From Tretioscincus oriximinensis (Eukaryota; Chordata; Lepidosauria; Squamata; Gymnophthalmidae), in contig JAJVDF010000651.1 of NCBI GenBank assembly GCA_022410635.1, forward strand, positions 569,521-633,520: a stretch of 64,000 nucleotides of DNA, in the 5' to 3' direction. The position numbers and the translations under genes were made by a program. Shown piece by piece: positions 23,535 to 31,690 of the stretch (positions are counted from its first letter, which is position 1; each line of letters begins with the position of its first letter). The notes under the pieces are model-generated. The model ran no database searches and was not told the DNA's origin. It saw nothing but the letters and a program-made list of their open reading frames with translations.

Positions 23535-23568
23535 GTTTTCAAGTCCTGAGAAAGCAGGACTTGAAAAC
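23535..23568. other. Perfect 14-bp hairpin in intron near the RING exon
   Basis: GTTTTCAAGTCCTG (23535-23548) pairs exactly with CAGGACTTGAAAAC (23555-23568) around the loop AGAAAG. It lies about 180 bases upstream of the acceptor at 23749. It is too short for a typical microRNA precursor. Confidence 0.6.
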
Positions 23569-23749
23569 AGTAAACGTCATTGATGATAATTACATAAGTG
23601 CATAGCATTTACAGGTTTTCCTGTGAATTATTTTAGAGCAAATTCACAAATATAAAAGCCATTCTTTAGCAGAAATAAATATATATTAGTTAGCAAAAAA
23701 TATGTATTTAAATTGTCATTTTAAAGGGACGATTCTCTCTGCTTTTCAG

Positions 23750-23858
23750 GATTCTCTTAAACAGCGGCAGCTATATTACCACAATGAATTGAGCTGCCCG
23801 ATCTGCCTCCAGGTTACTAGTTTCCCAGTGGGAACCAACTGTGGACATCTGTTTTGTG
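23750..23858 (+). CDS. RNF170L: RNF170-like, exon encoding first half of the RING finger
   Basis: Acceptor CTGCTTTTCAG/GAT at 23749/23750 and donor TGTG/GTGAGT at 23858/23859. It reads in frame from the first base (36 codons plus one base). Residues include ELSCPICL and GTNCGHLFC, giving RING ligands Cys16, Cys19, Cys31, His33 and Cys36 (numbered from the visible exon start). The eleven-residue gap between CPIC and C-G-H is the same as in RNF170. The exon starts at an Asp, as I recall for the corresponding RNF170 segment, where RQQFYTDMYCPIC aligns to QRQLYYHNELSCPIC. The last base G joins the next exon to make Gly37. Confidence 0.93.
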
Positions 23859-24002
23859 GTGAGTTAACAGGGTAATGATATATAGTTTGAAATCACAAAA
23901 TCACTTTTATACTATAGGTAAGTATTAAAAGGGGCCGTTGTAACACCTTTGTATGGTTTTCAGTTTAACTACACCTCTTCACCCAGATCTTTGATTCCTA
24001 GT

Positions 24003-24260
24003 CTTGCAAGGGTATACCAAGGGTATAAATGGACACCAAGGGTATAAATGGGTACTAGGATGGATGTCTGGATTCTGCCTCTGGGATGGAGCAACAGGCA
24101 GGACTCCTGATATACCGTTTGCAGGGAGTCATGAACAGGTGCATATTTTGCTTTCCTCTGTTCAGACTGCCCAGGTGCATCTGGTGGGCTTCTGTGTGAG
24201 ACAGANTGCTGGACTTGATGGGCTGTGGCCTGATCCAGTATGGCTCTTCTTATGTTCTTA
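24003..24260 (+). mobile_element. CR1 3' end with a short internal duplication
   Basis: It starts inside the last codons of ORF2 (KGINGY region). The phrase CCAAGGGTATAAATGG is repeated in tandem near 24016-24050. It then continues to the usual CR1 3' UTR and a single TTCTTATGTTCTTA tail. Confidence 0.85.
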
Positions 24261-24866
24261 AGGGTTGAATGGTGAAAGGGAGATTGGATGGGTTATATTT
24301 TAAATAAAATGTAATGTTTGCTTTATTATAAACAGTAACTTGTTCAGAACTTGCCACTGAAAGGCAGAATCAAACATTAAAAATAAATAAGACTCAAGCT
24401 GTATCCACACAACCAAAACTTACCTACATGGAAGCAACCTGGAAGCTGCTTCACTGCTCTAAATCACAGGCCTTCAGCTCATTTAATAGCTCTAATGATG
24501 AATGACTGATTGCGCTGAAATGTCCCGTTGGTCCACAATTTCTGATTGTGGGGCAAGGGCGATTTGGCAGTGGTGCTCTCCTGTGAGCCGCTCCCATTGT
24601 TGGGAGGACTTCTGCGTCTGGGCTGAGAAATGCATGCAAAGTTGTGTAACATCAGGTGCCCAACTGCTAATCCAGGAGCTCACATGCATCACATGTGAGT
24701 TCCTGGTGGTTGCCATGGTGGCACTCCTCACACGTAGATGCAACAACGATATAAGTGTGGGTGGGCAACTGTCTATAGCCTTAAAATGTGGGCTATAGCC
24801 GTTCGTGTTGAGGAACCCTCAAACTGATGTAATAGTTTATCTGCAAACTTCAATTAGTTAATATAC

Positions 24867-24934
<68 letters not shown>
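24867..24934. repeat. (ATT)n microsatellite
   Basis: About 22 ATT units, immediately before the hairpin at 24941-25001. Confidence 0.95.
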
Positions 24935-24937
<3 letters not shown>

Positions 24938-24940
24938 TTC

Positions 24941-25001
24941 TCAGACTGAGTTACTATTATTACTAATTACTTGAATTATTAATAATAGTAACTCAGTCTG
25001 A
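24941..25001. repeat. Perfect 22-bp inverted repeat
   Basis: TCAGACTGAGTTACTATTAT plus TA (24941-24962) is exactly mirrored at 24980-25001, with a 17-nt loop. It lies next to the ATT microsatellite; replication slippage with template switching could have created it. Confidence 0.8.
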
Positions 25002-25173
25002 AAATTCTGAAGATTCTAAAATATATATATATATTTATCAATAAAATGATTCCTTCCTTTCATCACATTTTAAGTAAAATCTTAAAATGAAAAGCATAAA
25101 CTGGATTTGCTTAATTGATTTTTCTCCGGTTGTGATGTAATTCTAGTTAGCATCAACAAGGCACTTGGGGGCA

Positions 25174-25300
25174 AATTTTGCTTTCCTCTGTTCGGACTGC
25201 CCAGGTGCATCTGGTGGGCCTCTGTGTGACACAGAATGCTGGACTAGATGGCCTGTGGCCTGATCTGGTATGGCTCTTCTTATGTTCTTATGTTCTTATG
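25174..25300 (+). mobile_element. CR1 3' end fragment
   Basis: It begins TTTTGCTTTCCTCTGTTCGG and runs through the CR1 3' UTR to TTCTTATG repeats. Little diverged from the copies at 11380 and 39358. Confidence 0.9.
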
Positions 25301-25479
25301 AGGTAGAAAATAGCTGTGTGCATGCAGCCTGAGATAATAGGGCACTTAGGCCATGGCATGCTGTCCCATTCCCTGGGTGCAGGAAAAGCTGGGTTGAAAA
25401 TTGAGTCTTTTTGCCCTCCCTGGTCTCTGAATGGCGCTAAAATGTGCTTGACCTGAGGAGAAAAATCCCTTCACTGCTA

Positions 25480-26520
25480 TCATGTGTTAGCTGCACAGAG
25501 GAGTGGTTTTCTCTGCTTCTGACACTAATAAATTTCTTTACCGGGGCTCGTCCCCGGCCGGGGGATCTTGCCGGCGTCGGCGTTGAGGGAGGCGGGACNG
25601 CTCTAGGAGTCACGCCTCGTCTCGCTGACCGGGAGGACCGGCGAGGCGTGACTTCCGGTGATTGTGGGAGGGATGCCACCAGCCTATATAAGGCCGGGAC
25701 TCTCCGCCCATCCTCACTCTCACCGGAAACGCGTTCGCCCACCCTTCCCACCCCCTTTTTTCTTTTCTGTCTCCCATCATCATGGTGAGAAGGGAGGGCC
25801 GGCGTTATGCATCTTGACATAGATCTCCTGAGCCTCGTGAGAGGCATCCCCATGACAGCAATAGAGTTAGAGGGCCCTAATAAGGAGTTCTGGAGTTGCG
25901 GGCTACCCCGGGGATGGGTAGGTGAACGCAACTTTGGAGTCATTGAGGGGGCTGTACACAGGAAAGATCCTTGAGAGCCCATCCCAAACCTCTCTGATCC
26001 TCGCAGTGAGGCCCACAGCTGGGTGGGTGGTATAGGCTTATGCTGGATGGCCTGGGCAAAGCGGACAGGCAGGGCTGACCCACCTGGTGAGCGGGCAGTA
26101 GCCATGGCCTCACGCCACCGGGCGTGGGGCACTGAGTCCGCTACAAAGCCTGGGCTGGGCATAAGCTGGGGGGCTACCAGGTCACGTGATAGGTAGCCCC
26201 AGGGGACCACGTCACAGGGGCGTGGCCTACCTTTAACTGTGTCAGATCAAAAATGGCTGACCAGTTTGGGAGTCAAGATGCTGCGCCTGCACCCTCCTAC
26301 TCAAGCCATGGCCTATTCCTTCCACTTTTGGGTTATTGTTAAATTTAAGTTTAAGGTTAATTGCATCACATGTTCACTTTATAATTAGAAATAAGTTGGG
26401 TTACGTTCTTCAATGTAACGGATAAGNGTTTAGGTTTTTGGATATTGTTAATTTAATAAAATGTTGTTGACAATAATAAGTGTCCGTCCCTCTTTTAGCC
26501 GTACCTGGCANAAGCCAAAT
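25480..26520 (+). mobile_element. GC-rich promoter-bearing insert, possible LTR-retroelement remnant
   Basis: A CpG-rich island of about 1 kb lies in an AT-rich intron. It has AATAAATTTCTTTACC then GGGGCTCGTCC (25545-25555), an inverted repeat GTCACGCCTCG/CGAGGCGTGAC (about 25610-25651), a TATA box CCTATATAAGG (25682-25692) followed by a pyrimidine-rich start-like stretch, and a 3' part with AATAAAATG near 26456. GGGGCTCGTCC resembles the proline-tRNA primer-binding motif of gammaretrovirus-like elements. No gag, pol or env coding sequence is visible. The 257-codon minus frame (25437-26210) resembles nothing I know. The LTR origin is an inference. Confidence 0.4.
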
Positions 26521-26639
26521 GCCAAATTTCATTAATGCTGTGTGGGTTAAATGGGGTGTGGAGAGAGTGCTGGATTTTCCTCCAGTAGGTGGCAGATGCT
26601 GGATAAAATGCATTAGTACTTCCCTAGTCTACAAATACT

Positions 26640-26925
26640 GTATCTGAAGTCCACAAATGATAACTTTCAAATATCTGAAGGACTGTTCAGAGCAGAGGGA
26701 TCATCCCTGTTTTCATTGGCACAAGAAAGGACTAGAAACAACAGGATGAAACTGCAAGGAAATAGACACAGTGTAGATTCCAGGTTTTCCCCCCCTAACA
26801 GTAAGGACGACCAACCAATGGAACAGACTGCCACAGGAGGTGGTGAGTTCTCCTTCACTGGAAGTCTTCAAACAGAGGCTGGCTAGCTGTTTGACTGGGA
26901 TGGTTTAATGGATTTGGAATGGTTC
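26640..26925 (+). mobile_element. Old CR1-type LINE fragment
   Basis: AGGACTAGAAACAACAGGAT, CCAATGGAACAGACTGCCAC and AGGAGGTGGTGAGTTCTCC follow the known CR1 ORF2 end, diverged and frameshifted. Confidence 0.6.
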
Positions 26926-26950
26926 TGAGCTGGAATAATTCACACATCAG

Positions 26951-28260
26951 TTTTGTTTTTGTTTTTAAATACATTTTTATTGATATATATAAGTATGACA
27001 ATACATTGATAATACACATATATATGTTGAAACCAACATGACACACAATAGTACAAGTCATACAATAAAATAAAGGGGGGAAAAAACCACCCCCCCACCA
27101 AAACGTGCTCCCCTCCCCCCCCGACTCAAGGATATCTTAAAATATTAAGTAAATCTTTTCAAATCCAAAATCCAATATATTGTAAATGCCGTGGGTGAAT
27201 ACATCTTATGAAATATCACATGGGAGATGAAGGCCCTCCACTTTACCTCCCAGATTGAACGTATTGGAATTCCTAATCTTTTTTGCCTTCTTTCCCTTAA
27301 ATAGTCAAAGAGTACAATTTCTGACATATAATCATACCAGGCTTCCTGTGTCCATTTATCTTTCTCCTTCCATCCTCTTGCTAATAAAATATGGGCTGCC
27401 CTTATACCTTGTTTAAGTATATATAAATTTTCCCTCCCTATCTGTCTTGGATTCATATTACCAATAAGAACCTCCTTCGTTAAAGGAATATTTATCTGAA
27501 GTATATCTGTAAGTTCCACAGTAATTTCTTGCCAAAACTTATTCACTTCTCTACAGTCAAACCACATGTGTATGTAAGTTCCTATCTCTATCCCACAATG
27601 CCAACACATTGGCGATATATTAAGCATATGTGATAATTGACTTGGTGTCCTATACCACTTTGTCATTAATTTCAATTCCCCTTCTCTAAACTTATTATAA
27701 TTAATTATTATAAACTCTTTTCTCCACTCCTCCCAGTTTTCATCTGTCATGTTTAGATCTTGTAACCACCTTTGTTTTATACTATCATAATTTTTATATC
27801 TGTCTTTAATTATTAATTTATATAATTGTCCTATTAATAATTTCTCTCCTTGTATTTTTTTCTGAAATAATTTTTCATAATCCAATTGTTCCTCTCTTAA
27901 TTTTTGGATTATTGTTGGTTTATTTATAAAATTATGTATTGCTGCTTCTGTTATCCATTGTACTGGTATCTCCCTCAACTCCCTTAATTTCTCAATCGTC
28001 CATGGTGTACCACTATGATCATATAAATCTTGGATTATTCTTATTCCTTTCATTTTCAACATCTGTATATACTTTGCTAAATTTTCTTCACCTTTATTGT
28101 TAATAATCTTTAAAGAAGCTGTTTTATAACAATCAATTTTAAATTTTCTCTGAATTTGATGCCAAACTTTCCAAGTTGCCATCATTGGTGGTAACCATTT
28201 GTTTGTTTGCTGCTTTGGTATCACCTCTTTCATAAAGAGTTTACCTTTTCTCTTCTCAAG
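26951..28260 (-). mobile_element. L1 LINE, 5'-truncated, antisense in RNF170-like intron
   Basis: On the minus strand, the C-terminal third of L1 ORF2 is followed by about 190 bases of 3' UTR and a short A-rich tail (T-rich TTTTGTTTTTGTTTTT at 26951 on plus). The open frame reaches the left junction at about 28260, so the truncation point lies inside ORF2. No stop or frameshift interrupts it, which implies a recent insertion. Possible target duplication TTCTGAGCTRGAA occurs at 26923 and 28266 but does not abut the tail cleanly. It lies antisense to the host gene. Confidence 0.85.
27145..28233 (-). CDS. L1 ORF2 C-terminal region, 362 codons open (truncated)
   Basis: The reading frame continues open upstream of the Met to about 28260, so this Met is not a true start. 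Content is the part downstream of the reverse transcriptase domain: a long basic region, then the C-terminal zinc-knuckle-like motif CWHCGIEIGTYIHMWFDC (C-x2-C-x7-H-x4-C type), then a conserved tail. L1 ORF2 has endonuclease, reverse transcriptase and this Cys-rich domain; the first two are missing here. The copy is therefore incapable of autonomous movement. The lack of any stop or frameshift marks it as young. L1 identity is from family knowledge of the Cys motif and tail. Confidence 0.8.
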   Translation of the reverse strand: MKEVIPKQQTNKWLPPMMATWKVWHQIQRKFKIDCYKTASLKIINNKGEENLAKYIQMLKMKGIRIIQDLYDHSGTPWTIEKLRELREIPVQWITEAAIHNFINKPTIIQKLREEQLDYEKLFQKKIQGEKLLIGQLYKLIIKDRYKNYDSIKQRWLQDLNMTDENWEEWRKEFIIINYNKFREGELKLMTKWYRTPSQLSHMLNISPMCWHCGIEIGTYIHMWFDCREVNKFWQEITVELTDILQINIPLTKEVLIGNMNPRQIGRENLYILKQGIRAAHILLARGWKEKDKWTQEAWYDYMSEIVLFDYLRERRQKRLGIPIRSIWEVKWRAFISHVIFHKMYSPTAFTIYWILDLKRFT

Positions 28261-28547
28261 GAAAATTCTGAGCTAGAAAATGTGGATCAAAGAATGAATG
28301 AAAGAGCAAGAACTTCACACTAGTATCTCTAAGGGGCTTCTGGACTGATTTTTTTTAAAGTGTGATCACAGCTTTCTATTTTAGTCACTTGTTATAGCAA
28401 TGATCTGATATATTCTGAAGATTTCCCTGTATATAGTTTTGAGTGCAATTTCACTCTTGTGGAATTCTGATTTTGCAGAAAGAAAGTCTACAAAGGTGAC
28501 TAAGGTGCCTCTATTGAATTTCAGTTTTTATAACCTTTCCCCTCCAG

Positions 28548-28621
28548 GTTCCTGCCTGATCGAGTATTGGAAACATGGGTCTTGGCTGGAAGCAATCAAC
28601 TGTCCACTCTGCAGACAAAAG
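28548..28621 (+). CDS. RNF170L: RNF170-like, exon encoding second half of the RING finger
   Basis: Acceptor CCCCTCCAG/GTT at 28547/28548 follows a good polypyrimidine tract. The donor is AAAAG/GTTAAT at 28621/28622, weaker than consensus. With the leading G from the previous exon it encodes 25 residues: [25 protein letters not shown]. This supplies RING ligands Cys39, Cys55 and Cys58, completing C-x2-C-x11-C-x-H-x2-C-x2-C-x15-C-x2-C. The YWxxGSWLxAIxCPxCRQ stretch is the RNF170 signature. All zinc ligands are kept, which argues against a decayed copy. It ends in phase 0. Confidence 0.94.
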
Positions 28622-29104
28622 GTTAATAGTTATCTCTTTAATAATCTGCTGTTTGTCGGTGAAAATGTACTGAGAACACTTGTGAATTCACAAAATCACC
28701 AGGCTTCCATAAGCATTTGCACCTCTCATCCAAGTTCTATCGAATTGAGGGATTCCAATATTAAACAGTGTGCCTGCAGTAAGGTTTTGGTTCTGCTTGG
28801 CTGGTTCTTTAGTCTAGCATTCTGCTTACCCAAGATGAACTCTTTCCACTCATATGACCTTGGCCACTAGTTGCACAGACAGAATGTACAAAGATTGTGG
28901 AATAAGGAATAAACCTGTTATGGGAAACTTACCCACAGAAGAGCAGAGCATACTGGTCATGTGATAAAAATATAACAACCTTCATAAAACACTATAATAG
29001 TATCATGGGGGAGGTGTGACTGTTAAGGAAAAAAAACATGTTAAGAAAAATCTGCTGTTATGTATTTATGTAAGTTAAAATGTCCGCTTGCTTTTTACCT
29101 GAAG

Positions 29105-29215
29105 GTTGTTCTTCTATGCAATATGCCATGTGAAAATCAGACTGACAGGCAAAACAAGCGAATTGTATACGACATCAGAGATTACAACAGACGTTTCTCG
29201 GGGAAACCTCGACTG
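29105..29215 (+). CDS. RNF170L: RNF170-like, linker exon (DYNRRFSG)
   Basis: Acceptor TTTTTACCTGAAG/GTT (29104/29105) and donor CTG/GTAGGT (29215/29216). It is 111 bases, 37 codons, phase 0 at both ends. The first half (VVLLCNMPCENQTDRQNK) is poorly conserved. The second half, DIRDYNRRFSGKPRL, matches the RNF170 linker DINDYNRRFSGQPRS almost residue for residue. It connects the RING to the membrane domain on the cytosolic side. The 483-base intron before it contains nothing recognisable. Confidence 0.93.
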
Positions 29216-30604
29216 GTAGGTTTGATCATTAGCATTCAGCTGAGACAATTATTCTACTACATAAAGAAAAAGGAAGACATGATACAAAGCTTTATATTTA
29301 AGATCTGAAGGTGTATATATTCCTTCAAGGAAAAAAAAAAGCTAAAAGAATTTATACCCCATCCTTCAGCAGGTTTCCCAAGGCACATTACAACAAGAAA
29401 AANATAAAATATAGNGAAAAAANCTATTAGAGGATGTAACATTGCCACATTTNTATAACCCACATTGCAATATATAACCACTGCTGGACTTCAGGCACAA
29501 CAATATTTGAAAATTATTATAAAATTAGTGGAATTAAGCCCATTGTCCTAGGAATACAGTGGGATTTAGCCAAAGGGCTTAATTCTTCTTCCTTCTTCTG
29601 TTCTTTTCTCTGTTCTTCTTTTCTTTCTGTTCCTTTTCTTCCTCATCTTCTTTCTCTGCTCCCCCTAACAACACATATCTCCGTACCTTTCCACCTTCCT
29701 ACATTCCTACCTACCTAATTACTTACCTTTTTCCCTTCATACAAAACTATCTACCAGCCCACCTACATATCTACCTCTCTTCTTCCCTCCCTCCCATCTT
29801 CTTCCTCTTCCTTCCTTCCTTCCTTCCTCCCTTCCTCCTTCCCCAACCCCTCCTTGTTTCCCCTCTCCATTGCTTCCTCTCTCTCTCTGTCTCCCTCCCT
29901 TCCTCCCCCTAGGGGTCAACCTTACCTTCTTTTTCTTCTTCTCATTCTTCTTCTTCCTCTTCATCTTCTTTCTCATCCCTCCCTCCGCCCTCCCTCCTGC
30001 CTCCCTTCTNCCTCGCTACATCTTGTCTTTCTGTTCTGTACTCTGCCCCTCCTTTTTCCTCCTCCCCTCGGGAGCAGAAAAGTTTTGTCTATTCCTAGGA
30101 CGGCCATCCACTCTAGGAATAGACAAAGAGAGGTGTTCTAGTNTCAATTTCTAGGCTNTACTCTGTGCAAGCAACACNGAGGCAGCGAAGCTTCCTGGCT
30201 CTTGCAGGGCCTAAAGGTAAATGGGCTAGAGGGAAGGGGAAGGGTCGGGGGAGTGACAGAGGAGGGGGATTTAGGCACCAAACAGCTCCTGGAAGTCCAA
30301 TTTTTGGTGTCCCCAATAATTGAGGCCGCAGGATTGGACNTACTCTGGCATGGAGGGGAGAGGCAGGGGACAGGTTGTCCTGCAGCAGGCTAGCCGTGAT
30401 AAGGGACCTCTGGGTTCCAGTGGCAACTTGAGACCCCTGCCTGGGTGGGACGAGGCCATAACTAACGGCGCCATCCTCCCACAATTGTGCACATGGGGGT
30501 AGACCATACGCAAAATGATGTCAAGTTCTGCCAGGTTCATTCTGCTTTATTGTCTAGGATACTTAAAATGGTAGTGCAATAACCTTCCCAATTTCCATGT
30601 CCAG
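29216..30604 (+). other. Last intron of the RNF170-like gene
   Basis: It contains a pyrimidine-rich TTCC/CTT tract (about 29580-30060). An inverted repeat GTCTATTCCTAG/CTAGGAATAGAC follows at about 30086-30126. Then comes a GC-richer unclassified stretch to 30500 with several Ns. The acceptor at 30604 has a long pyrimidine tract. Confidence 0.75.
29580..30060. repeat. Pyrimidine-rich low-complexity tract
   Basis: Almost 500 bases are dominated by C and T on the plus strand, with TTCC, CTTC and CCTA motifs. Reading frames over it are artefacts. Confidence 0.85.
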
Positions 30605-30931
30605 TTTGCAGATTACTTTTATGACATGCCGCTCCTTCTCCGCCTTGCTATACGAAGGATCTTCACATTAGGTGGTCCTGTCTGGATCTTCTTCTTCAGA
30701 GTCCTTGTTTGCTGTTTTGGAACCATCATGAACTTAGCCTCCCCAATTGATGTGATGCCTGAACCTCTTTGTGGAATTCTGGGTGCAGCTGATGACTTCA
30801 TCGTTATATTNCTACTTTTAATTTGTATGATAAACATTTGCTTTCAGATGGAATCTCAAGAGGCAACCATGACAAACTCTACAGAACAAAACCTTATTTT
30901 AGAATCAGAATGGGCTGAAGTTTTTAACTAG
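30605..30931 (+). CDS. RNF170L: RNF170-like, last coding exon (DUF1232 membrane domain and tail)
   Basis: I chose acceptor TGTCCAG/TTTGCAGAT (30604/30605). It keeps phase 0, and the first residues FADYFYDMP then align without a gap to IMERIMDLP of RNF170. The nearby CAG at 30609-30611 would break the frame. The exon encodes 108 residues and stop TAG at 30929-30931. A basic-hydrophobic helix (MPLLLRLAIRRIF) leads into a first membrane span (about residues 123-143). Then comes the DUF1232 motif SPIDVMPE with GILGAADD, and a second span (163-178). The last roughly 28 residues (ESQEATMTNSTEQN...) are polar and acidic and differ from the basic RNF170 end. One codon has an N at 30811. Confidence 0.93.
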   Translation, partial: FADYFYDMPLLLRLAIRRIFTLGGPVWIFFFRVLVCCFGTIMNLASPIDVMPEPLCGILGAADDFIVIXLLLICMINICFQMESQEATMTNSTEQNLILESEWAEVFN

Positions 30932-31690
30932 GCAGCAGTGACAAATTTTCTGCTGATCTTTACAGGCAACATCAAATGATCTTAGCTTTGAAGAATGAAA
31001 AGAGACTGATACTTCTTGAAATCTCCAAAACACAAAACACAAGTCAAGATCCAAGCAGACCATGACATGAGGGACAAGACTTTGATGATACTCCTGTCAT
31101 AGTTAAAACACCACATTATTCACTCCCATACTCTGTTTCAACCTGATATTTTTTCTTCTTCTCAGTGCTCAAATCCATATAACTCATTACTAACTCAAGC
31201 CAAAAGTCCAGAGCCAGTAACAGCACATTCTTCTTGCAACCTGAGCAGTTTCTCAGTATGACTTTGCTTATGAGTAGGGAAGAACCTCCATGAGCTTGAA
31301 CAGACTTCAGGAGATACTGGAGTATAGCTAGAGTTGCTATGCTGTGGACCATGGGGGTCATGAAGATGTAACTGAATTATAACCTAAGATGGAGATCTTG
31401 GCAAATAACCAAGAATGAACTTGGAAGAGGAAGATGCTACTGAGTTGTTCTGGGAATGTTAAACCTCATCCTCCTTGGCTCTATGTTCTTCTGATGCTCC
31501 ATTATGGACTCTTTATTGGCAAGCAGCTATAGTACATAAATCAAATTAATAAAACAATAATACATTTAAAAAATCCCAAAACTATAAGTGTAACATATAT
31601 TTTGTGAAATAGAATTGAGGTCAATGTATGTAAACTGTATGTGTGACTATATATGCATAATAAATATTTATTGCTCACAATGTTCTAAAG
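30932..31690 (+). other. 3' UTR of the RNF170-like gene
   Basis: No repeat is recognised here. Candidate poly(A) signals AATAAA occur at 31548-31553 and 31659-31664. The second is followed by a T/G-rich stretch and is the more plausible end. Confidence 0.6.
31659..31664 (+). terminator. Candidate poly(A) signal, RNF170-like gene
   Basis: An AATAAA hexamer about 730 bases after the stop codon, followed by a TGTTCTAAAGCTTGTGGT downstream element. AATAAA at 31548-31553 is an alternative. Confidence 0.5.

Larger units (their letters stand above)
23859..28547 (+). other. Intron of the RNF170-like gene
   Basis: It contains CR1 3' ends (24003-24260, 25174-25300), an ATT microsatellite with an adjacent perfect hairpin, a GC-rich LTR-like insert (about 25480-26520), an old CR1 (26640-26925) and an antisense L1 (26951-28260). 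The stretch 24270-24860 is unclassified; it is moderately GC-rich and non-coding as far as I can tell. Confidence 0.8.
23750..30931 (+). other. RNF170L: RNF170-like gene, visible coding span (four exons)
   Basis: Four exons (23750-23858, 28548-28621, 29105-29215, 30605-30931) splice in phase to 206 residues plus a stop. The order is a C3HC4 RING, a DYNRRFSG linker, a DUF1232-like membrane domain and a short polar tail. RNF170 in mammals is about 258 residues, so some 70 N-terminal residues, with one membrane span, are missing from what I can see. RNF170 is an ER-membrane E3 ligase that ubiquitinates activated IP3 receptors with erlin complexes. This paralogue is clearly diverged and its target is unknown. 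It is flanked by HOOK1 and FGGY, not HOOK3, so it is not the RNF170 orthologue itself. The symbol is descriptive. Confidence 0.88.

Noticed and set aside
23535..23568. Hairpin considered as a microRNA precursor
   Set aside because: The stem is only 14 bp with a 6-nt loop, too short for Drosha/Dicer processing.
25437..26210. 257-codon minus-strand open frame
   Set aside because: It lies across the GC-rich LTR-like insert. Low stop frequency is expected from base composition, it contains an N, and no domain or family pattern is visible.
26923..28280. TTCTGAGCTRGAA on both sides of the L1 as a target-site duplication
   Set aside because: The copies do not directly abut the A-rich tail (about 15 bases intervene) and differ at one position, so it may be chance.
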